Origin: Acidobacteriota bacterium
GTDB lineage: Bacteria > Acidobacteriota > Blastocatellia > Pyrinomonadales > Pyrinomonadaceae
NCBI GenBank assembly: GCA_019239425.1
Contig: JAFAZX010000092.1
Location: 1-39,820 of the forward strand
Reading direction: 5' to 3'
DNA length: 39,820 nucleotides
Of this stretch, positions 8,218 to 14,800 are shown piece by piece (position 1 is the first letter of the stretch; each line of letters starts with the position of its first letter). Under the pieces are notes generated by a model. It worked only from the letters and a program-made list of their open reading frames with translations. It was not told the origin of the DNA and ran no database searches. The translations under genes were made by a program, and so were the position numbers.

Positions 8218-8532
8218 ATGTCCGCGAGACTGACCGAAGAGGATTTCAAGCGCCACGTCGGCACGAAGTTCGTCGTGCGCGTCGAGACGCCGACGCCGCT
8301 CGAGCTTGAGCTGAGCGAGGTCAAAAGCTACAACCCGGAGGCCAGCGAGCAGCTCGGGATGGAGCGCTTCTCTCTCTACTTTCAAAGCCCCGGCGACATC
8401 ATGCTCAACCAGGGCACCTTCACCTTCGACCACCCGGAGATGGGCGAACTCCTCCTCTTCGTCGTCCCCATCGGCCGCGACGAACGCGGCTTCCAATACG
8501 AGGTCGTCTTCAACTACTACAAGAACAAGTGA
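8218..8532 (+). CDS. Small DUF6916-like protein
   Basis: 104 residues, no signal peptide. It shows the pattern F..HVGTKFVVRV, LELSEVKSY, FSLYFQSPGD, GTFTFDHPEMGELLLFVVPIG, YEVVFNYY, the all-beta layout I associate with DUF6916. The Tat-exported protein at 9246-9725 has the same pattern (LVEVRGH, FALVFSSAS, TIYNVEHAALGRFALFLT, YEAVFNH), so the two are paralogues. Such proteins are often found near tail-collar proteins like those at 10.1-11.7 kb. GGAGAG lies about 8 bp before the ATG. Biochemical role unknown. Confidence 0.75.
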   Translation: MSARLTEEDFKRHVGTKFVVRVETPTPLELELSEVKSYNPEASEQLGMERFSLYFQSPGDIMLNQGTFTFDHPEMGELLLFVVPIGRDERGFQYEVVFNYYKNK

Positions 8533-8615
8533 GAAGGGCGTGAACCGTAAACCGTGACAAGATAAACCCCGTTCTTCCTCTTGTCACGATTTACGGTTCA
8601 CGGTTCACGCCCTTC
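8533..8615. repeat. Heptad-armed palindrome E with arms differing by one unit
   Basis: The left arm (8533-8562, 30 nt) and right arm (8579-8615, 37 nt) share GAAGGGCGTGAACC and GTGACAAGA ends. The right arm carries one extra 7-bp unit (GTGAACC) and one substitution (C versus T in GTAAACC/GTAAATC). The arm-length difference of exactly 7 shows that the heptad is the unit of change. It lies between convergent genes; the stop and last residues of the GNAT gene fall in the right arm. Confidence 0.9.
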
Positions 8616-9125
8616 CCCGCGCCACTCCATGTGGAAGTAGGCGCCGTTCACCTCCTCGAAGACGACGAAGCCGAGCCGCTCGTAGAGGCGGCGCGCACCC
8701 TCGTTCATCATGAAGACCATGTGGCGGAGGCGCTTGCCCGAGGCGCGCGCCTCCTCGATGAGCTGCCGGATGAGCGCCGTGCCGACGCCCTGCCCCTGCG
8801 CCCAGGGGAGGATGGCGATGTCGAGCATGTGGATCAGCTCTTCGTCGCGCCCGACCCAGAGGCGGCCGGCCGTCCGCCCTTCGAGCAGAATCAGGTCGTA
8901 CTGCGGGTTAGGGTAGCGCCGGTCGTAGTCGGCCTTCTGCGCGTCGTACTGGCTCCGGCAGAAGTGCATCTTCTGCTCGTCCGTCCAGGGCACCTGCGCC
9001 AGCTCCGGCGCGCGCGTGCTGGCGTAGATGGCCACCAGCTCCTCGTAGTCGTCGGGCGTCGCGGGGCGCAGTTCGACCTCGCGCCCGTCTTCCAGCCCGA
9101 CCCTCTTCGCAACGCCGCTCGGCAT
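8598..9125 (-). CDS. GNAT-family N-acetyltransferase
   Basis: 175 residues from ATG at 9125. The coenzyme A motif is ILPWAQGQGVGTALIRQL (Q/R-x-x-G-x-G/A), followed by NEGARRLYERLGF and a terminal beta strand FHMEW, all classic GNAT landmarks. The acceptor substrate is unknown. I prefer ATG 9125 to the GTG at 9134 because AAGGAG ends about 8 bp before the ATG but would touch the GTG. The C-terminal residues GREP and the TGA stop are read from the repeat units of palindrome E (CGTGAACCGTGA). Confidence 0.88.
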   Translation of the reverse strand: MPSGVAKRVGLEDGREVELRPATPDDYEELVAIYASTRAPELAQVPWTDEQKMHFCRSQYDAQKADYDRRYPNPQYDLILLEGRTAGRLWVGRDEELIHMLDIAILPWAQGQGVGTALIRQLIEEARASGKRLRHMVFMMNEGARRLYERLGFVVFEEVNGAYFHMEWRGEGREP

Positions 9126-9245
9126 CGGAAACACTCCTTACGCTCCTTCGCGCCCGCGAGCGCTTACACACACCACGGCCGGCCCGCGGCGCGCGAAGGC
9201 GCGTTTACGGACACAGACCCCGAATTCGGTGAGGTGGATTTGGGT

Positions 9246-9725
9246 TTAGAGGGCGTGGTTGAAGACCGCCTCGTAGACGTAGCCGCCCTGCGGGTTGTCG
9301 CGGCGTGTCAGGAAGAGGGCGAACCGGCCGAGCGCGGCGTGCTCGACGTTGTAGATGGTCGTCAGGTCGGACAATTCGCTGGCGGAGCTGAAGACGAGGG
9401 CGAAGCTGTCGGTCTCGCGCAGCTTCTTCGTTAGCTTCTTGCCGCTGGCGCTCACCACGTGGCCGCGCACCTCGACCAGCGTCATCTCCACGGCGCGCGA
9501 CCCGGCGCTGACGATGAAGATACCGCCGACGTACGGCGTGAAGGTCTCACGCTTGAAGGAGAAGAGGGTGCTCTGCTGGGCCGCGAACGGGGTTTTGAAG
9601 TCCTGCTTGGGGTCGGGCTTGGCTCCGACCTGCGCGAAAGTTTTGGGGGCAACGTGGAGGGCGGCGGCCGTCGCCAGGACGGCAGTCGTCCCCGTCCTCA
9701 GAAAACTGCGGCGGGAAAGGGGCAT
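9246..9725 (-). CDS. Tat-exported DUF6916-like protein
   Basis: 159 residues. The N-terminus has a twin-arginine signal (SRRSFLRTG, residues 4-12), a hydrophobic stretch and a likely cleavage after TFAQ, so it is exported folded to the periplasm. The mature part is beta-rich and paralogous to the 104-residue protein at 8218. CAGGAG precedes the ATG. It is divergent from the tail-collar trio, sharing the 9726-10115 intergenic region. The domain often accompanies tail-collar proteins, so the shared region may co-regulate them. No catalytic motif is visible. Confidence 0.78.
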   Translation of the reverse strand: MPLSRRSFLRTGTTAVLATAAALHVAPKTFAQVGAKPDPKQDFKTPFAAQQSTLFSFKRETFTPYVGGIFIVSAGSRAVEMTLVEVRGHVVSASGKKLTKKLRETDSFALVFSSASELSDLTTIYNVEHAALGRFALFLTRRDNPQGGYVYEAVFNHAL

Positions 9726-9879
9726 GTTGGTGGCTCCTGTTAGTTGTAGGGGTGGTGCGGCGGGGTTAACCCTTCTTACCCCCGCCTCCGGGCAGTGCAG
9801 TGTATGTCAGGCGGGGCGCGCCTGACAACCTTTATGTTGGGGAAACATGATTGAACCCGGATGGCCGCGCACATCTTTC

Positions 9880-9908
9880 TTGCAAAATCGCTTGTGCGAG
9901 GTTAAAAT
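9880..9908 (+). promoter_or_regulatory. Predicted sigma70 promoter for the tail-collar trio
   Basis: TTGCAA (9880-9885), 17-bp spacer, TAAAAT (9903-9908), matching 4/6 and 5/6 of consensus. It implies a leader of about 200 nt before the first tail-collar ATG at 10116. The 9726-10115 gap (390 bp) contains no gene I can support; it must also hold the promoter for the divergent Tat-exported protein, which I could not pick out. Confidence 0.5.
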
Positions 9909-10115
9909 TCCGCCGCTTCGCTTACCGGACAACCGCGCCACTAGGTCTTCGCAAGCAAGCATTCCCGGGATACAGACACTGCCAGACCTAAGGGTGACCC
10001 AAAGCTGACTGCCGGCTCTTCAGACATCGTAACTGCCCGGCCGACAGAGCCGGCCGCCAGAACCCCTTCAAACCTTTGGACAAAGATCTCGCAGCCCAAC
10101 GCTAAGGAGTGAACC

Positions 10116-10619
10116 ATGTCCCAACCCTTTCTGGGTGAGATAAAAATCGTCCCCTACAACTTTGCCCCCAAGACCTGGGCTATGTGCAACGGCCAGCAGT
10201 TGCCCATCAACCAGAACCAGGCCCTCTTCTCCCTGCTCGGCACGACCTACGGCGGCAACGGGCAGACCACCTTCGCGCTCCCGGACTTCCGCGGCAAGGT
10301 GCCCATCAGCTTCGGCGCCGGGTTCACCCTGGGCCAGACGGGCGGCCAGAACGCCCACACGGTGACCGAGTCCGAGATGCCGTCGCACATCCACTTCTTC
10401 CAGGTGAAGAACTCGGGTGCGTCGCTGACCGCCCCCGACGCCACGGCCGTCATCTGCAACTCCCCGAGTAATTCTTACGGGGCGTTCACGAACGGGGTCG
10501 CGATGGCCGCGAATCTGGTCAGCAGCGTCGGCGGCTCGCAGCCCCACGAGAACCGGCAGCCCTTCCTGGTGCTCACGTTCATCATCGCCCTTGTGGGCAT
10601 CTTCCCGTCGCAGAACTGA
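10116..10619 (+). CDS. Tail-collar domain protein 1 (MdpB-like)
   Basis: 167 residues forming a single phage tail-collar domain of the microcystin-dependent-protein type. The hallmark series is GEIKIVPYNFAPKTWAMCNG, LPINQNQALFSLLGTTYGG, TTFALPDFRGKVP, and a C-terminal GGSQPHENRQPFLVLTFIIAL. There is no signal peptide and no surrounding phage genes. GCTAAGGAGTG precedes the ATG. It is the first of three tandem paralogues with 15-20 bp gaps, so an operon. Domain identity is strong; the cellular role of the family in non-phage settings is not established. Confidence 0.9.
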   Translation: MSQPFLGEIKIVPYNFAPKTWAMCNGQQLPINQNQALFSLLGTTYGGNGQTTFALPDFRGKVPISFGAGFTLGQTGGQNAHTVTESEMPSHIHFFQVKNSGASLTAPDATAVICNSPSNSYGAFTNGVAMAANLVSSVGGSQPHENRQPFLVLTFIIALVGIFPSQN

Positions 10620-10638
10620 GATCGAAGGAGGATCCAAC

Positions 10639-11136
10639 GTGCCTGAACCATTTATCGGAGAGATCAGAATGTTCGGGGGCAACTTCGCCCCGGCCGGCTG
10701 GGCCTTTTGCGACGGCCAACTCGTGCCCATCTCAGAGAACGACGCGCTCTTCATCCTCCTCGGCACCACCTTCGGCGGTGACGGGCAAGAGACGTTCGCG
10801 CTGCCCAACCTCCAGAGCCGCGTCCCGATGCACCAGGGCAACGGCAACACCCTGGGCGAGACGGGGGGCGTCGAGACGGTCACGCTAACCACTCAGCAGA
10901 TCCCCTCCCACACGCACCCGGCGCTCGGCTCGAACTCCGGGGCGTCGCAGGTGCAGCCTGGAGGCGCGGCGTTCGCGCAGTCGGTTAACCAGATTTACAG
11001 CTTCCTTTCCCCGGTGCAGATCTTCCCGCAGGCGATCACACCGGTGGGCGGGAGCCAGCCGCACGAGAACCTCCAGCCGTACCTCTGCATCAACTTTATC
11101 ATTTCCCTCTTCGGGGTCTTCCCCCAACAGAACTAG
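10639..11136 (+). CDS. Tail-collar domain protein 2 (MdpB-like)
   Basis: 165 residues from GTG at 10639, which has GAAGGAGG at 10624-10631. An upstream in-frame start at 10591 would overlap the previous gene and lacks the conserved N-terminus. Motifs parallel the first copy: GEIRMFGGNFAPAGWAFCDG, LPNLQSRVPMHQG, QIPSHTHP, GGSQPHENLQPYLCINFII. The three copies are clearly tandem duplicates that have diverged most in the loop after the S/N-H-T-H segment, which in collar domains is the variable exposed part. Confidence 0.9.
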   Translation: MPEPFIGEIRMFGGNFAPAGWAFCDGQLVPISENDALFILLGTTFGGDGQETFALPNLQSRVPMHQGNGNTLGETGGVETVTLTTQQIPSHTHPALGSNSGASQVQPGGAAFAQSVNQIYSFLSPVQIFPQAITPVGGSQPHENLQPYLCINFIISLFGVFPQQN

Positions 11137-11150
11137 GAGGACTGAAAAAA

Positions 11151-11669
11151 ATGGCAGACCCCTTCGTCGCGGAAATCCGCATGTTCCCCTTCAACTTCGC
11201 CCCTAGGGGCTGGGCCTTCTGCGCCGGGCAGTTGTTGCCCATCTCGCAGAACACGGCCCTCTTCTCGCTGCTCGGCACGACCTACGGCGGCGACGGCAAG
11301 TCCACCTTCGCGCTGCCCAACATGCAGGGCAACGTCCCCGTCCACCCCGGGCAGGGGCCGGGGCTTTCGCTCTACGACCTCGGGCAGGAGGGCGGCAGCG
11401 AGTTCGTCACGCTGATTGAGAGCGAGATGCCCAACCACACGCACACCTTTACCGCCTCGGAAGAGCAGGCCAACGAGAACAACCCGGGCGGCAACGTCCC
11501 GGCCGGCGGCGTCGGCATCTGGACAGCCGGCAACGCCGGCGGCCTGACGCCGATGGCCTTCCAGACGCTCTCGCTGACCGGCGGCAGCCTCCCGCACAAC
11601 AACATGATGCCCTACCTGACCGTCAACTTCTGCATCGCCCTGCAGGGCGTCTTCCCGGCCCGGAACTAA
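11151..11669 (+). CDS. Tail-collar domain protein 3 (MdpB-like)
   Basis: 172 residues with the same layout as the two preceding genes: EIRMFPFNFAPRGWAFCAG, LLGTTYGGDGKSTFALPNM, EMPNHTHTF, GGSLPHNNMMPYLTVNFCIAL. It begins 15 bp after the stop of copy 2 with AGGAGG upstream. A GC-rich hairpin (11686-11721) follows the stop, then 115 bp to the giant surface protein gene. No export signal is evident, so if it acts outside the cell a dedicated assembly or secretion route is needed. Confidence 0.9.
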   Translation: MADPFVAEIRMFPFNFAPRGWAFCAGQLLPISQNTALFSLLGTTYGGDGKSTFALPNMQGNVPVHPGQGPGLSLYDLGQEGGSEFVTLIESEMPNHTHTFTASEEQANENNPGGNVPAGGVGIWTAGNAGGLTPMAFQTLSLTGGSLPHNNMMPYLTVNFCIALQGVFPARN

Positions 11670-11685
11670 GGCCGGCCTTCGGGAC

Positions 11686-11721
11686 GCGCGGGCGGCGGCG
11701 CCGTGTGGCGGCCGCCCGCGC
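11686..11721 (+). terminator. GC-rich hairpin after the tail-collar trio
   Basis: GCGCGGGCGGC (11686-11696) pairs with 11711-11721 around a 14-nt loop; the following sequence is TCCTTCAAACTTTC, only weakly U-rich. It may separate or attenuate transcription between the trio and the giant gene. Confidence 0.4.
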
Positions 11722-11836
11722 TCCTTCAAACTTTCAAAGTCGCGTCCTCGCGCAAACGCGTCTCCCATCCCTTCAAGTTTCACGAGCCAGGTCACCGCGC
11801 CCACGTCGCGGTTCAGCGAGCCAGCCAAGGAGATTT

Positions 11837-14800
11837 ATGAATCACCGGACTTCGATTCTCAGTCGCCATAACCTCAGAGCGTACGTCGCAGCCTTCGTCA
11901 CCTACGTCATGCTCGCCGCGCAGTTCGCGCCGCTGGCCGCGGCCGCGGCCCCCAGGCCCGCCGCGCCCGCGCAGGCGACCCCGGCCGCGCCGGCCGCGCC
12001 GCTGCGCGCCGCGCCGGCCCCCGCGCCCGCGCCCCTCTTCGCGCCCGTCATCTCGGCGACCAAGGTGGACTCGTTCCCCGACCCGAACGGGAACGGCAAG
12101 GCGGAGCCCGGCGACACCATCACCTACACGGTGACGATCACCAACTCCAGCCCGACCGACCCGGCGACCGGGGTGACCTTCTCCGACACGGTGGACGCCA
12201 ACACGACGCTCGTCCCCAACTCCGTCCAGACGCAGCCCATCGCGCAGAACGACACCGTCACCGCCTTCGGCAACGTCCGCATCTCGACGGCCAACGGCGC
12301 GATCAACCTCCTCGCGAACGACTGCGACCCGGACGACACGACCGGCCCGTGCAACGACCAACTGACGGCCTCCGGCCCGACCGCGGCCCCCGCGCACGGC
12401 CAGGCCACCGTCAGCTCCGACGGCTCGTTCACCTACAACCCCGACCCGGGCTACACCGGCAGCGACAGCTTCACCTACACCATCCGCGACAAGGGGCCGA
12501 ACGGGACGCCCGGCGACGCCGACGACAAGACCGACGTGGGCACGGTCAACATCACCGTCGGGCCGACGCTCGTCTGGTTCATCAACAACCAGGCCGCGGG
12601 CGGCGGCGACGGCCGCATCAGCTCGCCCTTCAACTCCATCTCGGCTTATAACTCTTCGCCCTTCTCGAAGGACGCGGGCGACATCGTCTTCATCTACTTC
12701 GGCTCGGGCAGCAACTACACCGGCGCCGGCCTCACGCTCGTCAACAACATGAAGGTCATCGGCCAGGGCTTCTCGCTCGCGACCGAGACGGGCGCGCCCC
12801 CCGCCGGGAGCGACACGTTCCCCGCGGCCGGCTCCAGCCCGACGATTGACAACGCGGGCGGGACGATCATCGCGCTCGCCTCGGGCAACACGCTGCGCGG
12901 CTTCAACACCGGCAACTCCGGCGCGGCCGGCACCGACATCTCCGGCACGGGCTTCGGCACGCTGACCGTCAGCAACCTCGCCGTCGGCGGCGACGGCCGC
13001 GCGCTGAACCTGACGAACGGCACGCTCGCCGCCACCGTCGCCAGCATCGACGCGTCGAACACGGGCGCGAACACCGGCCTCTCGCTGAACAACGTCGGCG
13101 GCTCGCTCACCGTCTCGGGCAACACGACCATCACGAACCCCGGCGGCACCGGCATCGACATCACCAACGCGCCCAACGCCGCGACCTACAGCTTCGGCGG
13201 CACGACGAACGTCAACAAGGCTACGTCCTCCGGCATCGGCATCAACCTCTCGACGAACAACGCCGGCGCCTCGACCAGCTTCTCGACGCTCACCGTCTCG
13301 ACCCAGAACGGCTTCGCGCTCAACACCAACAACGGCGGCTCGGTCAGCAACACGACCGGCACGCTCACGCAGAACGGCGCGGGCGGCGGCGCGGCCTCCC
13401 TGACGGGCACGGCGCTCAACCTGACCTTCACCTCCGTCTCCTCGAACACCGGCGCCAACGGCCTGCTCTTCAGCGGCGGCACTGGGTCGTTCACCTCAGG
13501 CACGACAAATCTTCAGAACAACGCCGGCATCGGCCTCTCGATGTCCTCGTCGGCCGTCGCGGCCAGCTTCGGCAACACGACCGTCAACTCTTCGGCCGGC
13601 GACGCCATCGACCTCTCTTCGAACTCCGGCAACATCACCTTCGCCGACTGCGACCTGACGCCCGACGCGAACCTGCGCGGACTCGACGCGCAGAACAACA
13701 CGGGCACCATCACGGTCACCTCGGGCGACGTGACGACCTCAGGCGGCAACACCGCCAACGGCGTCTTCATCGACGGCCCCGCGGGGCGCACGCCCATCAA
13801 CATCGTCTTCACCTCCATCTCGACGACCAGCACGTCCGAGGCCGTCCGGCTCGTGGACGTGTCGGGGACGAAGTTCCAGGTGACGGGCGCGACGGCGATG
13901 ACCACGCGCGTCGCCGGCCCGAGCGCCTTCGGCACCGCCCCGTGGGCCGGCATCTTCGTGGACAACGCGACTTCGACCAACATCCAATTCAACACCGTCA
14001 ACATCCCGAACACGGGCAACGTGGGCGGCCACGGCATCCGCGTCTCCAACTCTTCGTCGGCCGTCACCGTCACCTCGGCCACCATCAACAACGCCACGAC
14101 GACCGTCAGCCAGGCCGACGCTAACACCGACTTCATCCCCGACAACGACGGCGACGGCGACGCCATCTTCCTCAAGAGCAACACCGGCTCGTTCACCCTC
14201 AACGGCGGCACGCTCTCGAACAGCGGCAACGACGGCATCGACACGCGCGACTGTCAGGACATCACCATCTCCGGCGTGACCATCAGCAGCCCCGGCTCCG
14301 ACGTGCCGGGCGGCAACAGCTCCTCGGGTCAGGGCGGCCACGGCATTCAGGCCATCAACCTGAAGGGCACGAACGCCATCACCAACTCGACCATCACCGC
14401 CTTCAACGCGCTGGCGCGCGAGGGCGTGCGCTACATCAACCACACCTCGACGGCCTCGACGCTGACCATCCACGGCACGACCTTCTCGAACTCGCCCACC
14501 GGCGGGAACGGCATCTTCGTCTCGGGGCGCGACGCCGCCAACATGACGCTCAACGTCGGCGGCACGAACGCGGGCGACCCCTGCACCTTCACCAACCTCT
14601 TCGGCGCGGCCATCACGCACAACGCGGGCGACAACACCAACTCGACCGCCACGGTCAACCTCAACGTTAAGAACAACTCCTTCACGACCGCGCCCGACAC
14701 CGGCCAGAACACCGTCTCGGCGCGCAACCTCGAAGGCGGCAAGGCGGCCGTCGTCATCACCGGCAACACCTTCGACAACGTCGGCCGCACGGTGGCCGAC

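Noticed and set aside
10116..11669. Prophage remnant, suggested by three tail-collar proteins
   Set aside because: No integrase, capsid, terminase, portal, lysis or tail-tube genes, and normal chromosomal genes on both sides; this collar subfamily is common outside phages.
11705..11836. 44-codon N-terminal extension of the giant protein
   Set aside because: It would bury the signal peptide behind an Arg-rich stretch and overlaps a hairpin; the ATG at 11837 has AAGGAG and is directly followed by a normal signal peptide.
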